Shown here: positions 49,718 to 58,544 of the stretch, in pieces | Numbering within the stretch: the first letter of the stretch is position 1 | Layout: the number at the start of each line of letters is the position of its first letter | Assembly (NCBI GenBank): GCA_021414005.1 | Contig: JAIOPH010000019.1 | Coordinates: forward strand, 310,001-374,000 | DNA: 64,000 bases | Direction of reading: 5' to 3' | DNA from: Chthoniobacter sp. | GTDB taxonomy: Bacteria; Verrucomicrobiota; Verrucomicrobiia; Chthoniobacterales; Chthoniobacteraceae | Position numbers and translations under genes: made by a program | Notes under the pieces: model-generated | Seen by the model: the letters and a program-made list of their open reading frames with translations, nothing else | The model's database searches: none | Told to the model about the DNA's origin: nothing

Positions 49718-50299
49718 ATGAACGACATCCTCAACAAATCGACCGTGCTGGTGCTGAACCGGCACTGGCAGGCGATCCACGTGAAGACGCCTGCCGAAGC
49801 GTTCTGCATGATCGCCACCGGAGCGGCCACCGCGCTCGACGTGCAGGCCGACGACTACATCACGCCCGTGCGCTGGGACGACTGGCTCAAGCTGCCCGTC
49901 CGCGAGCACGACAACGCCGTGAACACCCCGCGTGGCCCCGTGCGCGTGCCGACCGTCATCGTCGCCGCAAACTACGCCAAGGTCCCGCTGCGCCGCCCGC
50001 ACTTCGGCCCTCGCGGCATTTGGGAGCGCGACGGTGGTGTTTGCCAATACACCGGCCGCAAACTATCGCCCAAGGAAGGCAACATCGACCACGTCGTCCC
50101 GCGCTCCCGCGGCGGCAAAACCTCGTGGGACAACTGCGTCCTCGCCCACCGCGAAGTAAATTCGCGCAAAGCCAACCGTCTGCCCCACGAAGCCGGCCTG
50201 CGTCTGCGCACGCAGCCCGTCGCGCCCCGCGTGGTGCCCGCCAGCGTGCTGATCCGCAACCACCACGGTATCCGCGACTGGGAGCACTTCCTCGGGTAG
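49718..50299 (+). CDS. HNH endonuclease
   Basis: 193 residues from ATG 49718 (MNDILNKSTVLVLNRHWQAI). The C-terminal half has the HNH core CQYTGRKLSPKEGNIDHVVP with SRGGKTSWDNCVLAHREVNS. This family (HNH with an N-terminal VLVLNRxWQ domain) is widespread near RNA and DNA repair genes. In this cluster it could act on nucleic acid of invaders or on array DNA; target unknown. Followed by a hairpin. Confidence 0.88.
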   Translation: MNDILNKSTVLVLNRHWQAIHVKTPAEAFCMIATGAATALDVQADDYITPVRWDDWLKLPVREHDNAVNTPRGPVRVPTVIVAANYAKVPLRRPHFGPRGIWERDGGVCQYTGRKLSPKEGNIDHVVPRSRGGKTSWDNCVLAHREVNSRKANRLPHEAGLRLRTQPVAPRVVPASVLIRNHHGIRDWEHFLG

Positions 50300-50636
50300 C
50301 GCCGACTCGCCGCCCACTCCGAGCCGCTGTGTGTCTTTGACATGCAGCGGCTCGCATGGCGTCCACACCTGACTATTTCATCGGCTTCGCCCGCGTTGTT
50401 CGCCCGTCCTCGCGACCCCCCGCTATTCCCCTCTCCCGCCTCCGAGGTGGAGAAAATCCTCGCTGTTCAGAAGGCGGCGTTGAAGCGCACGCTCGCGGCG
50501 TGGCCGGAATCAGGTAGCAGCATCACTAAGCGGCGCATCGACGAGATCCACGAGGTCGGCGAGAAGCCGCTACTCGCGGGGCAAACTTTTTCCTCCGTGG
50601 CCCACCGTTGTCGATCCCCAATGGTACAATACACCC
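50300..50636. other. Intergenic stretch with hairpin and a possible coding remnant
   Basis: Perfect stem GAGCCGCTG (50321-50329) / CAGCGGCTC (50345-50353). A short frame with EKILAVQKAALKRTLAAWPE (from about 50451) looks like part of a lost gene but matches nothing I recognise. Confidence 0.4.
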
Positions 50637-50860
50637 ATGAACATCAACCATCTCACCATCGCCGGCCCCTACACCCACGAAAACCTCAGCATCTTCCTGC
50701 TCCACGGAGCCGATGCCCTCGACGGCCAACGCTTCATCCCGCTCGATGATGCGCTGGAGCAAAAATGCGTTACCGTCCACGAGACCGGCGACGTCGGTCA
50801 GCTCGAAGTCGAGAACCTCTCCGAGCATTTGGATCTCTACATCCAGGCCGGTGATGTGGG
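50637..50860 (+). pseudogene. N-terminal fragment of ARPP-1/DUF6569-like protein
   Basis: MNINHLTIAGPYTHENLSIF, then LDDALEQKCVTVHETGDVGQ and LDLYIQAGDV resemble the start of ARPP-1 family proteins, which occur near RNA and NAD/ADP-ribose repair genes. After residue ~75 the sequence changes to unrelated text, and an antisense signal-peptide-like frame (MPRLPFAALLLLWGLFPH) crosses the junction. A truncated remnant from rearrangement. Confidence 0.4.
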
Positions 50861-50960
50861 GAAAGAGGCCCCACAGCAGGAGCAAAGCGGCAAAAGGCAG
50901 ACGGGGCATGGTTCGCGGCGACTATGGGGGAGCTATCTCGCACGGCAATTCATTCGTCGC

Positions 50961-51105
50961 TCCGAGTCACCATTTACATCGAGAATTAAGATGCGACTTT
51001 TTCGAGGGCGTGGTGATGAAGCGGGCGGATTCGATTTACCCGGTGCAGTTGCGGAGCGCGACGGAGGAATGCCGGGGGTGGTGCAAGCATCGGTTTAACA
51101 CGTGA
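50961..51105 (+). pseudogene. C-terminal gene remnant, possibly of a nucleic-acid ligase
   Basis: The frame ends FFEGVVMKRADSIYPVQLRS then ATEECRGWCKHRFNT before TGA 51103-51105. The EGVV-K pattern resembles motif IV/V of ATP-dependent DNA or RNA ligases. No intact body precedes it. A tentative reading; it would fit the RNA-repair theme. Confidence 0.3.
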
Positions 51106-51144
51106 TGGCACGGGCCAGGGGAGCGTTCATCGGATGTGGGCGGC

Positions 51145-52569
51145 CTATCGCCACAGTGGTTCGATTTGTTCAGCGTTCCATTTGTCCCAAAGAGATGACA
51201 TCTGCTGCACACGAGCGGGTTCGTTGTTCGCGAGATTGGTGGTCTCGCTGATGTCGTGGGCGAGATCATAGAGTTGCCACTGCTTACCATCGCGAATGAC
51301 TTTCCAGTCGCCGCTACGCAGGGCGTTCTTCGCGCCCACACGCCAGAACAGGGTGCGTTCAGGCATCTCCGTCATATTGCCGGTCAGCAAAGGCATGAGG
51401 CTGACACCATCGAGCGTCGTCTGAACTGATCCGGCGTCGGCGAATTCCAATGCTGTCGCGGTCGCGTCCATGGAAGTAACTGGAGCATCAATGACTCGAC
51501 CGGCCGGGACGTGATTTTTCCACGAGACAATGAATGGCACGCGGATGCCGCCTTCCCAGAGTTCGCCCTTCCCGCCGCGCAACGGAGCATTGCTGGAGGT
51601 GAGTTCTTTGGTGGGGCCGCCGTTGTCGCTGAGGAACACCACGAGAGTGTTTTCCTCGACGCCGCTGTCACGGAGTTGAGCGAGCACCTTGCCCATGCTG
51701 TCATCGAGATGCGCGAGCATGGCGGCGAAGATGCGGCGCTGGATGTCTTCGATGTGCGCGAACTTCTTCATGTAATCGTCCGTGGCTTGCATGGGGCTGT
51801 GGACGGCGTTGTAGGCGAGATAAAGAAAGAACGGCTGCGCGCGATGCCGCCCGATGAAGTCGCAGGCTTCGCGCGTGAAGGCGTCGGTGAGGTTCAATTT
51901 CTCATCGACCGGCTGGCTGCTACGCAACAGCGGATTGTCGGTGTCGTATTCGGGTTCGTTGTGACCGAGATGGGTGCTCAAGACGATGCGACCATCGAGT
52001 GAGGTCCAGCGGCCCTGGCCGCCATCGGGCAGTGTCTTTCGGCGCAACCAGGTCGTGACGCCTGGCCACGGCGGCGGCACATAGTAATGACCCTCGTGCA
52101 GAAAGCCGAAGAACTCATCAAAGCCACGCCGCTGCGGATGAAACTCCGCCGTGCCACCGAGATGCCACTTGCCCACCAAGCCCGTCGCGTAACCCGCATT
52201 ACGCAGACGATCCGCCAAGGTCTTCTCCGCGACGGGCAAGCCAATGCCCGGCGAAGCGTTCTTCGCGCCGATGGGATTGAACTCAAAACCGAAGCGAGTC
52301 TGAAAACGCCCCGTCAGCAACGCCGCGCGCGAGGCCGCGCAAAACGGCGCGGTGACATACCCGCTCGTGAATCGCGCCCCACTCGCCGCGAGTGCATCGA
52401 TGTGCGGTGTTGGGATGTCTTTCCCGCCATAGCAGCCGAGTTCGCCGTAACCGAGATCGTCAACGACGATGAAGACGACGTTGGGGCGCTGCTCGGCAGC
52501 GAGTGATGAAGTCTGAACGCCGAGGATCGAAAGCAGCAGGGCGAAGAGGTGTCGAAAGGAGGATTTCAT
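51145..52569 (-). CDS. Secreted sulfatase
   Basis: 474 residues, signal peptide ~1-25, then NVVFIVVDDLGYGELGCYGG (metal Asp 37/38) and the formylglycine site C77-A-A-S-R81 in APFCAASRAALLTGR. Later GKWHLGG and LSDNGGP are standard. Type I sulfatases cut sulfate esters from polysaccharides after Cys-type maturation. It lies convergent to the RNA-repair remnants and begins the carbohydrate-related block. Confidence 0.92.
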   Translation of the reverse strand: MKSSFRHLFALLLSILGVQTSSLAAEQRPNVVFIVVDDLGYGELGCYGGKDIPTPHIDALAASGARFTSGYVTAPFCAASRAALLTGRFQTRFGFEFNPIGAKNASPGIGLPVAEKTLADRLRNAGYATGLVGKWHLGGTAEFHPQRRGFDEFFGFLHEGHYYVPPPWPGVTTWLRRKTLPDGGQGRWTSLDGRIVLSTHLGHNEPEYDTDNPLLRSSQPVDEKLNLTDAFTREACDFIGRHRAQPFFLYLAYNAVHSPMQATDDYMKKFAHIEDIQRRIFAAMLAHLDDSMGKVLAQLRDSGVEENTLVVFLSDNGGPTKELTSSNAPLRGGKGELWEGGIRVPFIVSWKNHVPAGRVIDAPVTSMDATATALEFADAGSVQTTLDGVSLMPLLTGNMTEMPERTLFWRVGAKNALRSGDWKVIRDGKQWQLYDLAHDISETTNLANNEPARVQQMSSLWDKWNAEQIEPLWR

Positions 52570-52612
52570 GGTTGAATCAAATTGAATGGGGGCTGAACGC
52601 GCGGCGTCGATC

Positions 52613-54634
52613 TTAGCGCAGCACGACGCGCGGGGCGACCCACGTCGCCCAGTCGCCTGCGGGATCGGCGAGGGGATCGACGATGAAGGCGATGCTCACT
52701 TCGCGGCCGCGGAAATCGGCGAGAGCGATCTCCGCCGGCACGCGCTCCGCGCCCTTGAGCTGGCGCGCGAAGACTTCGCGTCCGTCGATCTCCACGGCGA
52801 AGGCGGCGCCGTTGCTCTTCGCGTTGTTCAGCAGCGCGTCAAAGGTGAGCACGCAGCGCTTCGCATCCGTAGCGGGAATGGCGACGCGGTAGGTCAGCAG
52901 GGCGCGGCCTTTCGGCTTCGGATGTTGCTGTAGCGCATCCTCCGGCACTTCGTCCGGCGGGCCAATGCGCCGCAGCCCGACTGACTGCACATTCTCCTGC
53001 TGCGCCTTTGCGCGCTGTGCGACGAAGTCGAAGACCACGTGCCCCGTCTCGCGCTTCACCGCACGCGGCGGGTCGAACTTGGTCGCCACGACATCGCTCC
53101 AGTCCTTCCGCCCGACGATGGGCAGCGCAAAGGCGAACGCGGCATCCTCCTCCGGCGTGCCGGCCTTTTGCACGACGCCCCAGATCTTCCGCGCGCGGCC
53201 GATGGCGTTGACGTTCGCACTGCCATCGTGCTCGCGGATGCCGAAGAGGAGACCGTTCTCGTGCGGGTGATCCACGTGGCGGTGGTAGAGGAACGATTCG
53301 ATGTCCGGCAGCGCTTGCACCTTCTTCCACGCGAGGGCAAAGGCGGCGGCTTGCGCGAGTTCGCCGTCGGGACCGGGCGGGCAGTCGAAGCCCTGCTCGG
53401 TCAGCGCGATGCGGCGCGGCTGCCCCCCGAAGAGGAAGCGCGGCTGGCGCAGGAAGGCGGGCAGCACCTCGAGATTGTGAAAAGTGATCCGCGGCGCGTC
53501 GAACCGCAGCGGCGCCGACCTGTCCTTCCAGAAGCGCGGGTTGCGGAGGTTTTCCGGATAGGGATGAAAGGCCAGGTTCCACGGGAAATCGCCCTCGCGT
53601 TTCGCGCGTGCGTTTACCCCCTCCAGCACCTCCACCGCACTGAAGCCGCGCGTGCGATCCTCGGAAGCGGGCATCGTCCAGTGATGCTCGAGCGAGACGT
53701 AGATCGGGAAGTCCGCATGCACCCTCCGCGTGGCGAGGTCGGCGATGCGCAGCGCGGCGGTGTATTCGCGCAGCAGCACCTCCGGCTCCACCGCGCCGAG
53801 GTAATACCACGACCAATGGCTCTGCACTTCATTGCCGATCACGAGTCCGCCGAGCTGGCCGAACTTCGCATCCGCACGCGTGTAGCGCTCCACGAGCCAG
53901 TGCACGATCGCGCGGTAGAAGAACACGCCCTCCGCCGTCGCCGTGTTGAACGCCGCGGGGCCGGACGTGATCGTCTTCGGATCCGTGAGCGGGTGCACGA
54001 GCGGCGACGTGCGCGGCGTGGTCGTCTGCACATAGTTCAGGAGGATGCCCGTCACGCGCATCTTCGCCGCGTGGAGCGCCTGCAAGTCGCGATCAAGCGC
54101 CGCGACCGCAGCCGGACGAAGCCCGATCTTTCTCCCCTCAAACTCGAAGCTCAGTTTCGGCTCCGCGCTCTGCCAATCGATCAACCGGCCGATGTCGATG
54201 TTCTGGTTCGACTGCCCGAAGCCGAGCGCCTTGCCATCTTCCACGTCGAGCAGGCAGGCAATCCCTTTCTTGTTCGCGAGCGAGCCGAGGGAGTTCGTCC
54301 GCCGCGGGAGCGCGGAGAAATCCGTGACGCACTGCGGCGCGCCGAGTGCCTTCCCATCCGCGCGCAGCTCAAACTTCGCGAACAGCCGGTCGCGCGCGCC
54401 ATTGAAGCGCGGCACCGTCGCACCCGGGCCTTCACCGCTCCACAGCACGCAGCCTTCACCCTCCGCTGCCGACGTGTGCAGCGGCCGCTCGCGCACCTCC
54501 ACTGCGCCCACACGTGCCGGCCACGTGAAGCGCAGCGAATCCGGCGTCACGGCGACACGCAGCGGCGGTTCGTCCGCACGCAGCAACGCGCAGAGGAAGA
54601 CGAGCGTGGCGAGCAGGCATCGGAGAAAAGTCAC
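52613..54634 (-). CDS. DUF5722-type secreted glycoside-hydrolase-like protein
   Basis: 673 residues with signal peptide (MTFLRCLLATLVFLCALLRA). A beta-rich N-terminal part (~20-120) is followed by a TIM-barrel-like domain: LQALHAAKMRVTGILLNYVQ, GGLVIGNEVQSHWSWYYLG (E as possible acid/base) and IALTEQGFDCPPG (E as possible nucleophile). A C-terminal beta domain ends the protein. Fits the DUF5722 family of probable glycosidases. Polysaccharide target unknown; the sulfatase and deacetylase neighbours fit a glycan role. Confidence 0.75.
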   Translation of the reverse strand: MTFLRCLLATLVFLCALLRADEPPLRVAVTPDSLRFTWPARVGAVEVRERPLHTSAAEGEGCVLWSGEGPGATVPRFNGARDRLFAKFELRADGKALGAPQCVTDFSALPRRTNSLGSLANKKGIACLLDVEDGKALGFGQSNQNIDIGRLIDWQSAEPKLSFEFEGRKIGLRPAAVAALDRDLQALHAAKMRVTGILLNYVQTTTPRTSPLVHPLTDPKTITSGPAAFNTATAEGVFFYRAIVHWLVERYTRADAKFGQLGGLVIGNEVQSHWSWYYLGAVEPEVLLREYTAALRIADLATRRVHADFPIYVSLEHHWTMPASEDRTRGFSAVEVLEGVNARAKREGDFPWNLAFHPYPENLRNPRFWKDRSAPLRFDAPRITFHNLEVLPAFLRQPRFLFGGQPRRIALTEQGFDCPPGPDGELAQAAAFALAWKKVQALPDIESFLYHRHVDHPHENGLLFGIREHDGSANVNAIGRARKIWGVVQKAGTPEEDAAFAFALPIVGRKDWSDVVATKFDPPRAVKRETGHVVFDFVAQRAKAQQENVQSVGLRRIGPPDEVPEDALQQHPKPKGRALLTYRVAIPATDAKRCVLTFDALLNNAKSNGAAFAVEIDGREVFARQLKGAERVPAEIALADFRGREVSIAFIVDPLADPAGDWATWVAPRVVLR

Positions 54635-54645
54635 TGATTGCGTCC

Positions 54646-57600
54646 TTATTGAACCTTTAAAGTCCCCTTGCCCCGGAAAAATTTGGGTAAGTTCTCCGCA
54701 TTGTAGGTTCCTGGTGCCTGCACCTTGCCATCGATGGAGAGTTTGCCGATGCGCATCTCTCCCTGAAAGGTCAAATCCAACATGCCACCTTCCATCAGCG
54801 AGACTTCCGTCTTGTCTCCTAAGCTGTGGATATTCGGAAGCACCAGCGTGCCTTGTTTCACCGTCGTGGGGCCGGTGTAGGTGTTGGCGCCGGAGAGTGT
54901 CCAGGTGCCGGTGCCGGTTTTGGTGATGGCGGTGACGGCCTTGCCCTTGCGGTCATAGACGTTGTCAATGTTAAAGGCGAGTTCGCCGGTGCCCGCGCTG
55001 GAGCCGGCAAGGATGATGGTTTTGTTTTCCGCATAGCCGGACATCACAAAAGGACTGGTCAGCTTCAGCAGGCCCGTGCCGGATTGATCCAACGTGATGG
55101 TGTCGCCACCGCCGGGCAGGTTGAGGGTCCGGTCGGTGGTCTCACCCTTGCCGGTATAGGCCAGGGTACTGCCGCCACTGATCATGATCTCGCCGTCGGC
55201 ATCGGTCTTGGGCGCGCCGAGGCTGCTGCTGGGTGCGCCTTTCGCCACCCGGTTGAGCGACGTTACGCTGAGTGTTCCGCCGGTCACGATGGTTTGGCCG
55301 CTATAGGTATTGGCACCGGAGAGTTTGAGGGTGCCCGCACCGCATTTCTTCAGGTGGATGCTTCCGCCCCCCGGACCCTTGGAATCCGCGATGGTGGTGG
55401 ATAGTTCCTGCACACTCGTGGCGCCGGTCGTATCCAGACCGAAGGTGGCACCGGCTAGGAGGCCGTTCTGATTGACGCCCGTGGCGAGGCTTCGGAGCAT
55501 GGTTCCGGCCTGCTCGGCGGTGAATGAGCCCGGCGTGCCCACATGCAGCCGCAACTCCCCCGCCGCACCATTGACCGTGATATTCGCGGGTGTCCAGCGC
55601 GCGGGGTCATTGTTGTAAAGCGAGGACTTTACTTCAAGGAGTCCCATTTCCACTTTGGTGGCTCCGGTGTAGGTATTGCGCCCGAAGAGTTTGAGCGCGC
55701 CGATCTTGGTGCCATGGTCCACACGATGCCCGGTCTGCGTGAGGCCGCCGGGTCCGCTGATGCCGCCCTCCTTGTTATCGAACTCCACAAAGTCGGGAGA
55801 ACTCACCAGCATGTTTCCTTTCAAGATCACCGGTCCGCTCCAGCGACCATGGCCGCCGGAAAAGATGTGCCCGCCGTTTGCGGTCAGCGGATTCATCACC
55901 GGATCGCCGCCGATCCCGATTGCCCCGTCATTGTTAATCGCCACCGGCCCAGTTCCCAATCCCTGCTTTTGCACCGAGAGGGAGCCGTCATTGACGACCG
56001 TTCCACCGCTGTAGGTATTGGCCGGATTGCTGGCGTAGAGTGAGTGCGGCCCGTCCTTGATCAAGGCCCCGGTGCCGGAGATGACCCCCGGCAGAAAGAC
56101 GCGGGTGTCATCGAGTTCGAGCCCGTCCACGGTGAGATTGGAGTCGAGTCTGATCGGCGCTTTGATGGTCACGTTCGCGCGGTTTTGACTGTTCATGTAG
56201 GGCAGGGAGCCATGGGTCTTGCTTTTGGCAAAGACGAGCATCCCTTTGGAATCCAGCGTGAGGGAAGAGGTGCCGAAATTGAGCTGGTTGAGCACGAAAT
56301 CGCCTGCGGCTTCCCTCATTACCTCGAATTTGCCGGGCGTATAAAAGTTGAGGATGCTGTCGGCACTCCCGCCGGCAGCCGGTGCTGCCGCCGTCGCCAG
56401 ATTGGTCTTCCACTGCGCGGCGTCATCGAAGTTGCCACCCTCTTTTCCTCCCCAGGTAAAGTGCATCGGCTCCGCGGTTGGCACCACCTGCACGGTATAG
56501 TCCCTGGTCGTCTTATCCTGCGCGGTGATGGTATAGGTCTGCGGTTTGGTGAAGTCCCTCACCGTACCGGAGGCCGGACTCGCCGTGGCGAAGCGCGCGA
56601 GATCGAACGTGGGCGCGAGCGCCTGCACATTGGTGGAGGGCGGAACATAAAGGGTGATTTTCGAGCCATTGACCGCGCCATAGACCGAATCCGGCAGGCG
56701 CAACCGGTAGATCTCTTTCACCGCCCATGGGGCTGTCAGTTCGGCCGGAAACGAATAGCCCCTGCGTTCGCGCTTTCTGGGGACAAACGGCTTGTCGTCG
56801 GTGACCCGCAGCTCAGGACCGGGACTGGCGAGCTTATCCCTGGTTGGCGGCAGCTTCGCCGCCTTATCCGTGTCGATGTACTGGGCCAGATCGCGCATGG
56901 CGATGACATGGTAATTGTTGTCCCGCAAATAATCGATCATGTCTTCGAACAGGTCCGGATCGGTTCCGACGGCGGGATGTTCCATATCCGGCACGCCATG
57001 AAAAGTGAGCACGACGACCCTGCCGGCGACGGCCTGCTGGACGGCACTGATGAAGCCCTCCATAGTCATTCCCACGCCGCCCACGGCAAACGAGGGGACG
57101 TCAAACGGATTGTCCACCGTAGGTCTGTAGGTGCGATAATGGCCACCGCGGGCGAAAAGGTATCCCCAACTCTGCAAAGTCGAGTAAAATTTGGTGTTAA
57201 AAACATAGAACGGCCAGGCGAGTGTCGTTGTTTTGGGGATTCGGTTGGCAATCGCTTCATCTTCCAAGGTCCATACATAGGCCTGGAGACCGCCTTCATC
57301 GGTTAACGACAACATTCCATGTCCCCGGGTGTGATTGGCGATTTCGAAGCCCTCATCAGACAGGCCCTTTGCCTGCCGCCAAGTCATGTACCAATCCTTG
57401 CGTTCGCGGAAGCCATAGGCGTCCGAAACAAAGAAGGTGCCGCTATAACCATGCTTCTTGAGGATGGGGCCGGCAATCGTCGCACCGCTGAGACAGCCGT
57501 CGTCAAACGTGACGACCACTGTCTTGTCTGGGATGGGTTTCTTGATAATTCCCGTGGGATCATCGGCCGCCGGTTCTGCCTGGACAATGGCGGCACCTGC

Positions 57601-57666
57601 GATGAGCAGGGCCCATGTAAATTTTCTCATAGTTTGCTGGATCATGGTGTTACTGTTGCGTTTCAT
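54646..57666 (-). CDS. Polysaccharide deacetylase fused to autotransporter-type beta-strand repeats
   Basis: 1006 residues from ATG 57664-57666; a signal peptide follows from an internal Met (MRKFTWALLIAGAAIVQA). N-terminal NodB domain: TFDDG with D62/D63 and NHTRGH (counted from an upstream TTG at 57687). A beta domain with TYTITAQDKTTRDYTVQV, then autotransporter-associated beta-strand repeats such as GTLKLSGANTYSGQTIVTGG and GTWTLSGANTYTGPTTVKQG. It would remove acetyl groups from a surface or environmental polysaccharide. Such deacetylase/repeat fusions suggest a cell-surface enzyme. Confidence 0.85.
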   Translation of the reverse strand: MKRNSNTMIQQTMRKFTWALLIAGAAIVQAEPAADDPTGIIKKPIPDKTVVVTFDDGCLSGATIAGPILKKHGYSGTFFVSDAYGFRERKDWYMTWRQAKGLSDEGFEIANHTRGHGMLSLTDEGGLQAYVWTLEDEAIANRIPKTTTLAWPFYVFNTKFYSTLQSWGYLFARGGHYRTYRPTVDNPFDVPSFAVGGVGMTMEGFISAVQQAVAGRVVVLTFHGVPDMEHPAVGTDPDLFEDMIDYLRDNNYHVIAMRDLAQYIDTDKAAKLPPTRDKLASPGPELRVTDDKPFVPRKRERRGYSFPAELTAPWAVKEIYRLRLPDSVYGAVNGSKITLYVPPSTNVQALAPTFDLARFATASPASGTVRDFTKPQTYTITAQDKTTRDYTVQVVPTAEPMHFTWGGKEGGNFDDAAQWKTNLATAAAPAAGGSADSILNFYTPGKFEVMREAAGDFVLNQLNFGTSSLTLDSKGMLVFAKSKTHGSLPYMNSQNRANVTIKAPIRLDSNLTVDGLELDDTRVFLPGVISGTGALIKDGPHSLYASNPANTYSGGTVVNDGSLSVQKQGLGTGPVAINNDGAIGIGGDPVMNPLTANGGHIFSGGHGRWSGPVILKGNMLVSSPDFVEFDNKEGGISGPGGLTQTGHRVDHGTKIGALKLFGRNTYTGATKVEMGLLEVKSSLYNNDPARWTPANITVNGAAGELRLHVGTPGSFTAEQAGTMLRSLATGVNQNGLLAGATFGLDTTGATSVQELSTTIADSKGPGGGSIHLKKCGAGTLKLSGANTYSGQTIVTGGTLSVTSLNRVAKGAPSSSLGAPKTDADGEIMISGGSTLAYTGKGETTDRTLNLPGGGDTITLDQSGTGLLKLTSPFVMSGYAENKTIILAGSSAGTGELAFNIDNVYDRKGKAVTAITKTGTGTWTLSGANTYTGPTTVKQGTLVLPNIHSLGDKTEVSLMEGGMLDLTFQGEMRIGKLSIDGKVQAPGTYNAENLPKFFRGKGTLKVQ

Positions 57667-57702
57667 TAGGTTTCTGTTTTGTGTCAAGCGGCATCCATCA
57701 AC

Positions 57703-57834
57703 TCATTGTGCGCTCATCAGTCGCACCGGGCCGAGCAGGCCGGAATCCCCCAACGAATACGCGGCTTGCGTCACGTTCGCCGTGAGCAGTCCCATCAATA
57801 CCGTAGTAAGTATCCGCTCACCTTTCATGGTCAT
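57703..57834 (-). pseudogene. Short secreted-protein fragment
   Basis: 43 residues, signal-like: MTMKGERILTTVLMGLLTAN, then AAYSLGDSGLLGPVRLMSAQ and stop. The SGLLGPVRL text looks like the start of a secreted glycosidase-type protein whose body is missing. Lies between the deacetylase and a frameshifted gene. Confidence 0.35.
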
Positions 57835-57864
57835 TGCCTTTCATCGCCAAGGGCCTGCCAACGG

Positions 57865-58523
57865 CTACCGCGGAACCTCCTTCGGCGTGGGGGTTGATGG
57901 TTGATCTCTCACGGAAGGCTTGTCTGCGGGCTGGGTAGCCGGTTGGTCAGCGCTCGCTTGTTCGATTTTCTCTTTTGGATCTTCTGAGAACAGTAGCGAG
58001 ATGTCCAACTTAAGTGGTTCGGGGTGTTCCCCACGCGGAAATTGCTTGTCTATTTTAAACGTTCCCGTGTGGGACCTTCCAGCTTGAAATCGCTGTCAAC
58101 AACCGGTCCAATCACATCGTCAAGGCACACGATCTTTTTGGCGGACACACTGAATGCATAGGTAGTGAAATGCCATGGCGAATGTCCCCCTGAGCTGACC
58201 GTCGTAAATACGAGAAATTTGGAGTCTGCAGTCCATTTAACCTCCGCAGGAAGACGCCCTCCTACGTCAAAGGCAAAATACAGCTCGCCCAACGATTTGG
58301 ATATTTTATTTTCTTGAATTGGGAATATCACCAGTCGGAAGCCATCGGTTTCACCCGTTATCTTTGGATTATCGACATCGGGCTTGCGGCGCATAGCGCC
58401 GAAATAGGTTCCGTCTGGCGATTCTGATTTCCAGACTCCGACTGATTCCTGCTCCTCGGTTGTAGCATTGGCCTGAGCAAAGGCGATAAGGGGTGCCAAA
58501 AGGGCGAGTGTTACGTATTTCAT
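57865..58523 (-). pseudogene. Secreted hypothetical protein with a frameshift
   Basis: Begins with a signal peptide (MKYVTLALLAPLIAFAQANA) and runs 157 residues to a stop at 58050. Just before that stop, another frame continues naturally as TGTFKIDKQFPRGEHPEPLK and ends VPR-stop at 57865-57867, about 62 more residues with a Pro/Glu/Lys tail. The shift is near 58065. No family recognised (a beta-rich domain with GVWKSESPDGTYFGAM). Confidence 0.6.
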
Positions 58524-58544
58524 AATTGAATAGGTATATTTTTC

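Noticed and set aside
53039..54637. 532-residue plus-strand frame opposite the DUF5722-type gene
   Set aside because: Arg/His-rich composition with no motif; the minus strand has the signal peptide and domain order.
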